The notes under the pieces are model-generated. The model was not told the DNA's origin, ran no database searches, and saw only the letters and a program-made list of their open reading frames with translations. From assembly GCA_964596125.1 (NCBI GenBank), contig CAZQRP010000008.1, forward strand, positions 54,581 through 118,580: a stretch of DNA of 64,000 nucleotides, in the 5' to 3' direction. The DNA comes from CAZQRP01 sp964596125. Its GTDB lineage: Bacteria > Chloroflexota > Dehalococcoidia > GIF9 > UBA5629. Made by a program: the position numbers and the translations under genes. This document shows, in pieces, positions 15,590-23,868 of the stretch; position 1 is the first letter of the stretch, and every line of letters starts with the position of its first letter.

Positions 15590-16339
15590 ATGGATTTTTT
15601 TGACCTTATGAGTATCACACACCGCTATATAGAGATACTAAACCCTTCCACGTCTGAAAAAATCATGAAACTTGGAAAACTACTCAAATTGAAAAAAGGA
15701 AACCGGGTCATCGACTTCGGTTGTGGTTGTGCTGAGCCCCTCACTCTCTGGGCTGAGGAATTCGGTATCACTGGTATTGGCATAGATATATCCGAGGATT
15801 TCTGCGACCGGGCCAGGAAAAAGCTGGCCATGAGAGGGTTGTCGGACCAAATCGAAATCGTTTGCTCCCCTGCGGCTGACTACGTATTCGAAGAGGGGAC
15901 TTTCGATGCCGCAACATGTATTGGGTCAACGTTTATTTTTGGCGGTTACCAGCAGACAATCCAGGCAATGAAGCGGGCTGTTCATCAGAATGGACGCCTT
16001 GGTATCGGCGAAACCCACTGGCTTAGCAATCAGGTACATCCGGAATACGCCCAAAAACAGACAACTACCCACACAGAACCGGAACTAACTCAATTTACCC
16101 GGGACGAAGGCTTTGAACTCGAATACATCATCCGTGCCAGCCACGACGACTGGGATAGGTACATTTCGGATGGTTGGTATGGACTGATACGTTGGCTTGA
16201 AGAAAATCCCACCCACCCTGACCATGAACAGGTATTCAAGCATTTTCGTACTGACCAGGATGATTATTTACAGTTCCAGCACCAATATATGGGTTGGGCA
16301 ATGTACTGCCTCACTCCCATGGAATCTCATTCGGTGTGA
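15590..16339 (+). CDS. class I SAM-dependent methyltransferase
   Basis: The 249-residue protein has the Rossmann SAM motif VIDFGCGCAEPLTLWAEEFG, followed by the acidic ribose-binding strand GIGIDIS and a post-motif region FDAATCIGSTFIFGGY. This is the methyltransferase type 11/cyclopropane-like fold. AAGGAGG lies a few bases before the ATG (GAAGGAGGCTGGAGCCATG). The substrate is not apparent. It stands alone between accessory genes, with no operon partner on the same strand within 175 bases on the right (a small membrane protein gene follows). Confidence 0.85.
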   Translation: MDFFDLMSITHRYIEILNPSTSEKIMKLGKLLKLKKGNRVIDFGCGCAEPLTLWAEEFGITGIGIDISEDFCDRARKKLAMRGLSDQIEIVCSPAADYVFEEGTFDAATCIGSTFIFGGYQQTIQAMKRAVHQNGRLGIGETHWLSNQVHPEYAQKQTTTHTEPELTQFTRDEGFELEYIIRASHDDWDRYISDGWYGLIRWLEENPTHPDHEQVFKHFRTDQDDYLQFQHQYMGWAMYCLTPMESHSV

Positions 16340-16518
16340 TAGGTAGGATTGCCTGTCTGCGGTAAAATACTTACAGATTGCTCTCCGTTTGTATTTAAGT
16401 CAATGACAATCAAACACCCCGATGTTCGTTCAATAGTAATAATGTATTCTCTGTTTGCTTGCAGTACTATAATTTGTGTAAATAGGCAATATACTTCGCA
16501 AAAGGAGGGAAAGCATTC

Positions 16519-16755
16519 ATGGAATCCTTGTGGATTGCCATTTCAATTATTGCTCTGATTATTATTGTGGTGCTTTTGATTATAGCCAGGGGAAGGGGAA
16601 GACACTATTCTAAGCCATCAAATCTCGCTATACTTGGAATGTCTTTGGTGGTTCTAGGAATTATTTTCGGTGATGACCGCCTGATAGGTTATTCCTTCAT
16701 AGGTGTCGGTATTCTTCTTTCAATAGTTGATACTATTAGGAATAGAAAGAAATAA
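16519..16755 (+). CDS. small membrane protein of unknown function
   Basis: The 78-residue product has an N-terminal helix (IAISIIALIIIVVLLIIA), a short basic loop RGRGRHYSKPSN, two further hydrophobic stretches, and a basic end RNRKK. AAAGGAGG precedes the ATG by about ten bases, so translation is well supported. I do not recognise the family. Confidence 0.65.
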   Translation: MESLWIAISIIALIIIVVLLIIARGRGRHYSKPSNLAILGMSLVVLGIIFGDDRLIGYSFIGVGILLSIVDTIRNRKK

Positions 16756-16771
16756 TAATTTTAAGTCAGAT

Positions 16772-17156
16772 CTTATCAAGGATTTTCTTGGATCTCCCAT
16801 AGGTATTGGATGCCCCGACCCCCATCGGGGTCGCCACTCCAAACTTTTTATTGGCACCAGGGCTTTATCGCTCTTCGTTAGATCGTCCCTCAAGAATAAT
16901 CATAAGCTATTATCCGATATACATCTATACCCCGGAGTCAAGGTTGCGTTTCTCACGAAAATATTTGACAACGAAGTCCGTCAGAACCGGGATTGGTAAT
17001 CACAGTACGGCCAGCAAAATTCAATATCGGGAAACAATAGCATGGTTCTTCTGGACCTATTCAAACACAGAAAACGTATTAGTAATTTCCTGGATAAACG
17101 TGCTGGGCGAGAAAAAATAATGATGTGTCTCGAAGCTGCAAGGTTAGTTTCTTCAG
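16772..17156. repeat. duplicated block B: tRNA-Asp 3' scar plus nitroreductase 5' end
   Basis: This roughly 385-base block is homologous to about 20,226-20,619. It contains CCCATCGGGGTCGCCA (16,821-16,836), identical to the last 16 bases of tRNA-Asp with CCA, then the tRNA downstream flank (CTCCAAACTTTTTATTG... as at 1133), then the start of a nitroreductase gene. It ends abruptly at 17,156. Confidence 0.8.
17042..17156 (+). pseudogene. truncated nitroreductase (5' 115 bases only)
   Basis: From the ATG at 17,042 the frame reads MVLLDLFKHRKRISNFLDKR and goes on to MMCLEAARLVSSAG. It aligns without gaps to the first 115 bases of the intact gene at 20,505-21,050. The intact gene's GGAG site is changed to GGGA here. 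After 17,156 the sequence switches to a decayed zinc-ribbon fragment, so the gene lacks its FMN and catalytic parts. Confidence 0.8.
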
Positions 17157-17250
17157 CCGGCTTTGACTTTTCCCACTCTTGAACGTTTAGGTCCGGCAGA
17201 TGGGGCAAATCCCGTGAGTTTCTATTTTGCCTCACTCATTAATGGTGGAC
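17157..17250 (-). pseudogene. decayed DUF5679-like zinc-ribbon gene, copy 4
   Basis: Read leftward, this encodes GICPICRT, a stop, then TFKSGKS. That matches the C-terminus GVCPNCGTKMFRIGKS of the intact copies with an in-frame stop and substitutions. Upstream, similarity fades and the promoter and first CxxC are not seen. It abuts the truncated nitroreductase directly. Confidence 0.5.
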
Positions 17251-17399
17251 TGAATGCTGAACACAACCATGAATTGTGGACATGTCATGATGTGCGATAC
17301 CGGTGGACAGCTCTAGAAGTCTAATCCCTTGACATTCACTGAAGCAGTTGTTATCTTCTAAAACGACGCAATAGGTTTAATCAGACTACGGGTTTGTCT

Positions 17400-17810
17400 A
17401 TGATGCGGGAGATACACGCTGTAACCAGTTTTTTAGAGTCGGAAGGAATGATTTTAATTTTACTCCGTAGCGAACGTGTTAGTACGTATCGAGGGACATG
17501 GGGTGGTGTAAGCGGCGTTGTGGATGCAAACAAGACCCCGGACGAGCAAGCGATATTGGAGGTGCAGGAAGAGACAGGGCTATCCAGGGAAGACTTCGAG
17601 CTGAAAACGAAGGGCGAATCGCTGGTGATTGACGATAAGACATTGGGCGTCAGGAAAGTGGTTCACCCTTATCTTTTCCATGTAAAAGACCGCTCTAAAA
17701 TCAGGATTGATTGGGAACATAAGCAGATCAGGTGGATACAGCCTCATGAAATAGACAATTATACGACCATGCCGAAGCTGAAGGAGACATTGGCTCAAGT
17801 ATTGACCTAG
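17400..17810 (+). CDS. NUDIX hydrolase family protein
   Basis: The 136-residue protein (from ATG at 17,400) has the NUDIX fold order: HAVTSFLESEGMILILLRSE, a WGGVSGVV loop and a Nudix box ending AILEVQEETGL. The box reads G-x5-K-x7-L-E-V-x-E-E-x-G-L. The metal-binding EExG is kept, but the usual first Glu is Lys and the Arg is Leu. It would hydrolyse a nucleoside diphosphate linked compound; the changes leave activity uncertain. There is no strong ribosome site. It is a single gene in the accessory region. Confidence 0.82.
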   Translation: MMREIHAVTSFLESEGMILILLRSERVSTYRGTWGGVSGVVDANKTPDEQAILEVQEETGLSREDFELKTKGESLVIDDKTLGVRKVVHPYLFHVKDRSKIRIDWEHKQIRWIQPHEIDNYTTMPKLKETLAQVLT

Positions 17811-17881
17811 TCGAGTGTATACGATTCATCGTACTCTATGCACTATAAGCCATATAGAATTTCCAAATAGAAGGAGTGTAT

Positions 17882-17957
17882 TCAGGTATGTCTTCATAGC
17901 TCATCAGGTACATGCCACCTGCTCCTGAGGCTGTTATGGTGGCAATTATAAGGTCAC
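17882..17957 (+). pseudogene. IS3-family transposase C-terminal remnant 2
   Basis: The sequence encodes YMPPAPEAVM preceded by an in-frame stop (MSS-stop-LIR). At nucleotide level TACATGCCACCTGCTCCTGA is the same as in remnant 1 at about 15,217. It is a second, more decayed scar of the same IS type. Confidence 0.55.
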
Positions 17958-18755
17958 TTAATCGGTAGTTTCTACTTCATTCCATACATAATCTAAGGAT
18001 ATGGTGGGAAAGCAAACATCTTTAAGACTCAGACAGTGAATTCCAATTAGAGACCAATCTTCCTCCTGAAACATTTCATCAAAGGAAAAGTCGGCTGAAT
18101 GTTTAATATCCCCTAAATTTTCTACACATCTCTCATTGACTTCATCACTACCGTATCCAGCAGCCTTTTGAAGAAGTATGTAATTTATATGGAATCCTTG
18201 TAAAAATGGAAGGGTAACCTGAAGTTCCCTCCTTATCGCATCGTAATCTACCTTAAGGGGCTTGAAGCCCATCTTAATTGCTTCTGCATCCCTGCCCGTA
18301 GATAAACAGGCAATTAAACCAGCATTGCCACAGCGGCCTGGTACAGCTACAGAAATACCATGATTATGCCCTTTCGACGCGGGCTTAAACATTTTTACAA
18401 TTGGGAATGTATTTGTTGAAGAAAATCTGGCCCAATGGATAGTCCCGTTAGAGTCCTTGTTAAATAGAAACAAGGCAGAAAAGTGCTTATTTACATCCTC
18501 TATCTTGTATAAGGATTTCCTATATGTTTTCGGGCTTGATTGAGGTTCAGGAGGTGGTGGTGGATTTGGACCAGGTTTAACTTCAGGTGGCGGAGGTTCT
18601 GGACTTGGTTGCTCTGTAGAAGGGATTTGCTTTCCAGGTGGAGTTGACTCTGGCGGAGTAGTTGTAGCAGTGGAACAAGCTATGATTGAGATGCCTAACA
18701 ACCAGAAAACCATTCCGAACAACATAAATGAACGACACTTATGTTTCTTTTTCAT
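17958..18755 (-). CDS. lipoprotein with proline-rich linker, unknown function
   Basis: The 265-residue protein starts MKKKHKCRSFMLFGMVFWLL, with a lipobox ending IIAC at about residue 27, so it is lipid-anchored outside. A Pro/Glu/Ser-rich linker spans about residues 30-75. The remaining globular domain of about 190 residues (from YRKSLYKIEDVNKHF) is not one I recognise; it has several Cys residues (for example GRCGNAGLIACLS, ERCVENLG). No operon partner is visible. Confidence 0.65.
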   Translation of the reverse strand: MKKKHKCRSFMLFGMVFWLLGISIIACSTATTTPPESTPPGKQIPSTEQPSPEPPPPEVKPGPNPPPPPEPQSSPKTYRKSLYKIEDVNKHFSALFLFNKDSNGTIHWARFSSTNTFPIVKMFKPASKGHNHGISVAVPGRCGNAGLIACLSTGRDAEAIKMGFKPLKVDYDAIRRELQVTLPFLQGFHINYILLQKAAGYGSDEVNERCVENLGDIKHSADFSFDEMFQEEDWSLIGIHCLSLKDVCFPTISLDYVWNEVETTD

Positions 18756-19179
18756 TTCAGTCTCCTATTCACAAAATATAAAGGACACTGTCAATCACCA
18801 TTAAAAGCGATCCCAGTACCCTTACTACTCCCCGTCTTCCCCACTCCAGCTTAGATTGCTACTTACTTCAGTTCATGTGCTATGGCTAAATATAGTTCTC
18901 GGTTGTGAGTTTGTCAATAGTATATTCATAATTGAGCATTATTTACGATTATATGCCTCAGCTAAACGGAAATGGCATATAATCTAAGTCATTGCATTAT
19001 CTTCCCGGTACTTCCACGGGTAAGCAGAAGTGGATTGACTTACCCGTATTGCGATTTGACGTCCACGAATTGGGAGCAAACTGCTTCTTCTTGAAATGAC
19101 ATTTTGATAGATTGTGTCTTGGAATCAACCACACGATTAAGGTGGGTAATAGATAATCTTCGTGTGTTTGTCGTCTTGT
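18756..19179. other. intergenic region with one inverted repeat
   Basis: No gene is seen in these 424 bases apart from an inverted repeat at 18,947-18,984. Confidence 0.5.
18947..18984. repeat. 11-bp inverted repeat
   Basis: GATTATATGCC and GGCATATAATC form perfect arms around a 16-base spacer. No T-run follows on either strand. Confidence 0.6.
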
Positions 19180-19836
19180 CTATTTTGCTGACTTCTGAAT
19201 AGCACTCACTCGGTAATAAATCATACTAGACACGATTAAAAATATAAGCATCAGTGTAAAAATAAAAATTGATGCAATCGTGTTGAGGAAGGCAATGCCC
19301 ATACCAATCATAAAAACAAATATCCCTATTAGATAGATTATTTTTAAAGTTTTTACTTCATGCAGATCAATATTTCTGTCTATCAATTGCTTATTTCCTG
19401 TCGCATATGACCATAAAATGTAGCGAAAAATCCAGCACGCAATGAAGTTACCACCATAGATGAAGACTGGTATTTTTTCTTCAATGTATTCTCCTAATAT
19501 GGATGTTGAAAAGGGTAATATTGCTACGAACAATAAGTAGATTATGTTAATCCAAACCAGTATGCTGTCTGCTTGTTTTATCTTGCTGAACTGGCGATGG
19601 TGATGGAACCACTGAAGACCCAACATTAAGAAAGTCACCACATAGGTTAGGAACTTCGGCCACATATCTAGGAGCCGCTTTCCTAATTCAGCATGCACCG
19701 AGCTTTCTACGATTACGGGCACACTAAGCTCCAATACTAGTAGCGTCATAACAATGGCAAAAACACCATCGGTCAGCGCCTCAACTCTATGCGGTGACAG
19801 AGCATTGTTAGCTTCTTCTCGTTTGGAACTATGCAT
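19180..19836 (-). CDS. TMEM175-family (DUF1211) potassium channel-like protein
   Basis: The 218-residue protein has six membrane segments. The first contains RVEALTDGVFAIVMTLLVLE, matching the R-x3-(F/L)-(S/T)-D-G-x-F-A signature of bacterial TMEM175 proteins, which conduct K+ through a hydrophobic isoleucine/leucine gate. One six-helix unit per chain fits the bacterial form that works as a tetramer. It begins at an ATG at 19,836 and is transcribed alone. The assignment of the family is firm; its physiological role in this organism is not. Confidence 0.88.
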   Translation of the reverse strand: MHSSKREEANNALSPHRVEALTDGVFAIVMTLLVLELSVPVIVESSVHAELGKRLLDMWPKFLTYVVTFLMLGLQWFHHHRQFSKIKQADSILVWINIIYLLFVAILPFSTSILGEYIEEKIPVFIYGGNFIACWIFRYILWSYATGNKQLIDRNIDLHEVKTLKIIYLIGIFVFMIGMGIAFLNTIASIFIFTLMLIFLIVSSMIYYRVSAIQKSAK

Positions 19837-20225
19837 ATATTAACTTCTTTCTTTTTTGTGGGGATTACCCCATGTCGACCAGTGTGTTCAGGTTATATCA
19901 CTGGCCTTACGGTGTCAATATTGTATAACAAGCTCAAACGAAAAGCGTCGTGAAATTATTATCCGTTTAATCAGGGCTTGTTTTATTAACTAATTATGCC
20001 AAGTAGCGAAACCTGTTAACTTCATTATTTAGCCTATATAACGTCGATCTCCATAGTTGTAAGTGCATTCTATCCAGGTATAGATCCATGATATACAAGG
20101 ACATTAGTCACTTTGATGAAGACAATTCGAAAGGAATAAATTTTGCCGTATCGTAGTCAAAGTGCTTCAATGTCCACGGATATGGGTACGCTCGGTTTAC
20201 GTTAGTGAGAAAATTCTAACCTAAC
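19837..20225. other. intergenic region left of duplicated block C
   Basis: No coding sequence is recognised between the TMEM175 gene and block C. Confidence 0.45.
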
Positions 20226-20619
20226 CTTATCCGTCATGGATTGCGCTGGATCTCCCCATAAATATTGGATGCCCCAATCCCATCGGGATCGTTCATTCAG
20301 ACTTTTTGTTGACACCAGAACTTTATCCAGTCTTCGTTAGATTGTCTATCAAGAACAATCATAAGCTGTTGTCCAACACTACGTCCATGCTCCAGACTCA
20401 AGATTGCGTTCTTCACGTAAATATTTGACAACGAAATCCATCAGAACTAGGATTGGTAATAATCAGAGTACGGCCGCTAAAATTTAATATGGAGAAACGA
20501 TAGCATGGCTCTTCTAGACCTGCTCAAACACAGAAAAAGTGTGAGGGATTTCCTGGACAAACCTGTTGAACGAGAAAAGATAATGATGTGTCTTGAAGCT
20601 GCAAGGTTAGCTCCTTCAG
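20226..20619. repeat. duplicated block C: tRNA-Asp 3' scar plus nitroreductase 5' end
   Basis: This copy contains CCCATCGGGATCGTTCA (20,279-20,295), a mutated form of the tRNA-Asp 3' end, and a flank similar to those at 1132 and 16,837. It then runs into the intact nitroreductase gene. It is probably the original right-hand neighbour of tRNA-Asp, displaced by insertions. Confidence 0.75.
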
Positions 20620-21050
20620 AATGCAATTCACAGCCCTGGAGATTTATAGTAGTGGATGATAGACGGTTGAAAAACAGTCTCTGCGATGCAGCTTTCGGTG
20701 GTGTTTATTCGATAAATACCTTCTGTAAAATGGCGCCGGTCATGGTTGTTGTCATATCCGAGAAGTCAAAATTCATAGCCAGGATCGGCGAGATGTTCCG
20801 GGGCTTAAAATACTACCTGATAGATATAGGAATAGCTGTTGAGCACTTCGTACTCCAGGCTGAGGATTTGGGCCTCGGAACTTGCTGGATAGGCTGGTTC
20901 AATGAACGGGCAGTGAAAGCACTACTGAATGTCCCTCAACACAAAAAGATAGACATCCTGATAGCATTAGGGTATTACGATAGGGAGAAGCTAGGTCCGG
21001 AGCATGAACGGGAGCCAATAGATAAAATGGCATCGTTTAACTCGTATTGA
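20505..21050 (+). CDS. nitroreductase-family FMN oxidoreductase
   Basis: The 181-residue protein starts MALLDLLKHRKSVRDFLDKP, with the RKSVRDF flavin-phosphate motif. It then has ARLAPSECNSQPWRF, LQAEDLGLGTCWIGWF and a C-terminal LIALGYYDREK, all typical of the nitroreductase fold. It would form an FMN-containing homodimer that reduces nitro compounds, quinones or flavins with NAD(P)H. A GGAG lies about ten bases before the ATG. Its first 115 bases are duplicated at 17,042. Substrate not predictable. Confidence 0.92.
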   Translation: MALLDLLKHRKSVRDFLDKPVEREKIMMCLEAARLAPSECNSQPWRFIVVDDRRLKNSLCDAAFGGVYSINTFCKMAPVMVVVISEKSKFIARIGEMFRGLKYYLIDIGIAVEHFVLQAEDLGLGTCWIGWFNERAVKALLNVPQHKKIDILIALGYYDREKLGPEHEREPIDKMASFNSY

Positions 21051-21254
21051 GCTATCCGGTCCAGTCGGTGGTTACATCTCCTGTCCATTCGTAACTACAC
21101 GTATGCTATTTGATGATAGTACACTTTGGTGAATATTTAAGAAGATTCTGACTATATGGGGACATTCCTCTAAAGTGTAAACTGGGAGGATTTCCCGGAA
21201 GGTCATGCCTTCACATGATTAGCACGTAGTAATAAAAGGGAGTATGAGAAGCAA

Positions 21255-21350
21255 ATGATTTGGCTAGCTATAGTACTGGCATTCATAGTTGGTTTTATTT
21301 TAGGGGCTCTCTACATGGCCCGTTATTACAGGAACCGCAGACGTTTTTAA
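21255..21350 (+). CDS. 31-residue membrane peptide
   Basis: The short frame MIWLAIVLAFIVGFILGALY, continuing to a basic end with RNRRRF, is one membrane helix with a positively charged tail. AAAGGGAG occurs about 14 bases before the ATG, somewhat far. The composition is protein-like, but this remains a candidate only. Confidence 0.45.
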   Translation: MIWLAIVLAFIVGFILGALYMARYYRNRRRF

Positions 21351-21571
21351 GCTGGGAAAATACGCTCTATGTCATTTCTTATACCTGAGGCTAGCAATTC
21401 AGGCACCTTGGTCTCGCATGTGGGACCTATTTCCCTGGTGGTTGAATTGCGATTCTTCAAGGTTTGTGGCCTTAGTTAGTATCTTTTTATTTTATTGGTC
21501 CTCTCTGACTACTTTGTTCTGGTATATTCCATTTCAATTTGACCGGGTGTATAATCATAGTAAATATATTT

Positions 21572-21907
21572 ATGAGTGTGTGGAGGGTGGCGCCAGAATC
21601 TAGTCATATACTCTGCCCGGTTTGCCGTAGAGAAAAAAGTCCAAGTCAGGCAACCTGTAGTTACTGTGGTGCTAAGTCATGTCCAAGTGCCCATTTATTA
21701 AGCCCGGATTCTAAAATATGTCATCAGTGTGGATGGGAAGAACCTGTCAGGAAACCAGTTGCAGAACCTCAAGCCTCTGAGGCTGCGGATATCAGAGCGG
21801 CGGAAGTCCATGATACTAAATCAGGATATATATGTCCTAAGTGCGGCATTAAAAGCGACCTGCTGCATGGACGCTGTTCCAATTGTGGTTATCTTGGGCC
21901 TGTGTAA
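21572..21907 (+). CDS. multi-zinc-ribbon protein
   Basis: The 111-residue protein (from ATG at 21,572; a TTG at 21,539 would add 11 residues) carries three Cys pair-of-pairs. They are CPVC...CSYC, C...CHQC after a CPSAHLL segment, and CPKC...CSNC near the end. A low-complexity Ala/Glu linker (about residues 65-85) lies between the second and third. Such chains of ribbons are common in bacterial proteins of unknown function. No good ribosome site is visible. It ends 23 bases before the end of the convergent acs gene. Confidence 0.65.
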   Translation: MSVWRVAPESSHILCPVCRREKSPSQATCSYCGAKSCPSAHLLSPDSKICHQCGWEEPVRKPVAEPQASEAADIRAAEVHDTKSGYICPKCGIKSDLLHGRCSNCGYLGPV

Positions 21908-21930
21908 AATGTGAAATTCATTTGTTGGCG

Positions 21931-23868
21931 CTATTTTTGCTTTTTCTCTGCTTTCTTCATTTCCTGGTAGCTCCTGTATACTTCATCTATGGATGACTCG
22001 TCTTCCAGGGTAGTAAGATCGCCAACATTAGCATCGTTAGCTATCGCTTTCAAAACGCGTCGCAGGACCTTACCACTCCTGGTCTTAGGCAGCTTGGTAA
22101 CAAAATAGACATCGTCAGGAGAAGCTATCGGTCCTATCATAGTACGCATTTTATTAACTATTTCCTGCTTAATTTCTGCATGGTGCCTTTCTCCATCTTT
22201 TTTAAGGCGTGCAAAGATAACGATGCTATCACCCTTTACGGGATGAGTTTTACTTACTACAGCGGCCTCAGCTATCTTTGGGTGTGAAGCGGCGGCGTCT
22301 TCCAGTTCAGCAGTGCCTATTCTGTGTCCGGCGACTTTAAGGACTTCATCAGCCCTGCCCAGCATCCAGAAGTATCCATCTCGGTCTTTTACCGCATAGT
22401 CCCCACTGTAATACGATCCAGGAAACCTTGACCAGTAAGCTTGCTTATAGCGTTCCGGATCGCCATGGACGCCTATCAGCATTCCTGGCCATGGTTTCTT
22501 TATTATTAGTAGCCCTCTTTTTTCAAAAGGCACCGGATTGCCGTCTTCATCGACAACATCAGCGTCTACCCCTGGCAGCGGGAAAGTTGCCGAGCCTGAC
22601 TTTAACGGTACACACTCGATTCCTGGCACGGGTGATATCATTATGCCACCTGTCTCGGTCTGCCACCATGTGTCGACTACGGGACACCTCTCCTTGCCTA
22701 CATTCCGGTAGAGCCATTGCCAGGCCTCGGGATTGATTGGCTCTCCCACGCTGCCTAATAGCTCCAGACTGTCAAAGTTGTATTTGCTCAGCAATTCTTC
22801 ACCATAGCCCATGAACATCCTGACGGCAGTAGGTGAGGTGTAAAATATGGTGACTCCATATTTTTCGATAATATCCCACCATCTATTTATAGCCGGATAG
22901 TCAGGAGCCCCCTCATAAATAACTATGGCTGCACCGTGTGCCAGTGGGGCGTATACTATCATGCTGTGCCCGGTTACCCAGCCTACATCAGCAGTACACC
23001 AGTAAACCGATTCTTCTTTAATATCAAACACCCACTTGTAGGCGGAGAAATTATGGACAAGGTAGCCGCCCGTACTGTGGACAATCCCCTTGGGTTTCCC
23101 GGTTGTACCGGATGTATAAAGTATGTACAGAGGATGATTTGACTCAACTGGCACCGGCTCTACATACGGTACAGCCTTTTCCAGCAAATCATGCAGCCAG
23201 AGGTCTCTTGACTGTTTCATATTGACCGGTATATTGGCCCTATTGACTACTATGGTCTTCTCTACTGACGGACATAAAGTCAGGGCATCATCAGTTATAC
23301 TTTTCAATGGGACTATTTTCCCCCTCCTGAAACCACCATCGGCGGTTATTACCACCTTAGCCGTCACATCATTGACTCTATTTGCCAGAGCCTGAGCACT
23401 GAAACCAGAGAAGATTACTGTCTGTATAGCGCCAATCCGATCGCAGGCCAGCATAAAAATCGGCAACTCAGGGATCATCGGAAGGTAGAGGGCTACTGTG
23501 TCTCCTTTGCCCACTCCGCAATTTTTCAGGACTGAAGCATATTTGTTGACTTCTCCGTAAAGTGTTGAATAGCTTAAAACCCTGACATCTCCCGGTTCAC
23601 CCTCCCAGTATATAGCTACTTTACTCCTTCGCCATGTCTTGACGTGGCGGTCGACACAGATGTATGATGCGTTCAATTGCCCGCCGACAAACCACTTGGC
23701 GAAAGGCGGCTCCCATTCTAGAACCTTGTCCCAGGTCTTGAACCAGTCCAGTTGCCGTGCCTGTTCTGCCCAGAATTCTTCAGGTTCCTCTATAGACTTT
23801 TGATAAATATTAAAAAGCTTTTTCAGTGGAAAATACCGGGTCTCAAACGGTAGCAATACGTCTGTCAT
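21931..23868 (-). CDS. acsA: acetyl-CoA synthetase (AMP-forming)
   Basis: The 645-residue protein is full length for AcsA. It makes acetyl-CoA from acetate, ATP and CoA through acetyl-AMP. Visible motifs: the phosphate loop YTSGTTGKPKGIVHS; the tryptophan that limits the acyl pocket in VDTWWQTETGG; SGDYAVKDRDGYFWMLGRAD; and the C-terminal catalytic lysine in LPKTRSGKVLRR. It stands alone with long non-coding DNA upstream. It would feed the acyl-CoA chemistry encoded further right. A propionyl-CoA synthetase is less likely because of the intact VDTWWQTETG pocket. Confidence 0.95.
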   Translation of the reverse strand: MTDVLLPFETRYFPLKKLFNIYQKSIEEPEEFWAEQARQLDWFKTWDKVLEWEPPFAKWFVGGQLNASYICVDRHVKTWRRSKVAIYWEGEPGDVRVLSYSTLYGEVNKYASVLKNCGVGKGDTVALYLPMIPELPIFMLACDRIGAIQTVIFSGFSAQALANRVNDVTAKVVITADGGFRRGKIVPLKSITDDALTLCPSVEKTIVVNRANIPVNMKQSRDLWLHDLLEKAVPYVEPVPVESNHPLYILYTSGTTGKPKGIVHSTGGYLVHNFSAYKWVFDIKEESVYWCTADVGWVTGHSMIVYAPLAHGAAIVIYEGAPDYPAINRWWDIIEKYGVTIFYTSPTAVRMFMGYGEELLSKYNFDSLELLGSVGEPINPEAWQWLYRNVGKERCPVVDTWWQTETGGIMISPVPGIECVPLKSGSATFPLPGVDADVVDEDGNPVPFEKRGLLIIKKPWPGMLIGVHGDPERYKQAYWSRFPGSYYSGDYAVKDRDGYFWMLGRADEVLKVAGHRIGTAELEDAAASHPKIAEAAVVSKTHPVKGDSIVIFARLKKDGERHHAEIKQEIVNKMRTMIGPIASPDDVYFVTKLPKTRSGKVLRRVLKAIANDANVGDLTTLEDESSIDEVYRSYQEMKKAEKKQK

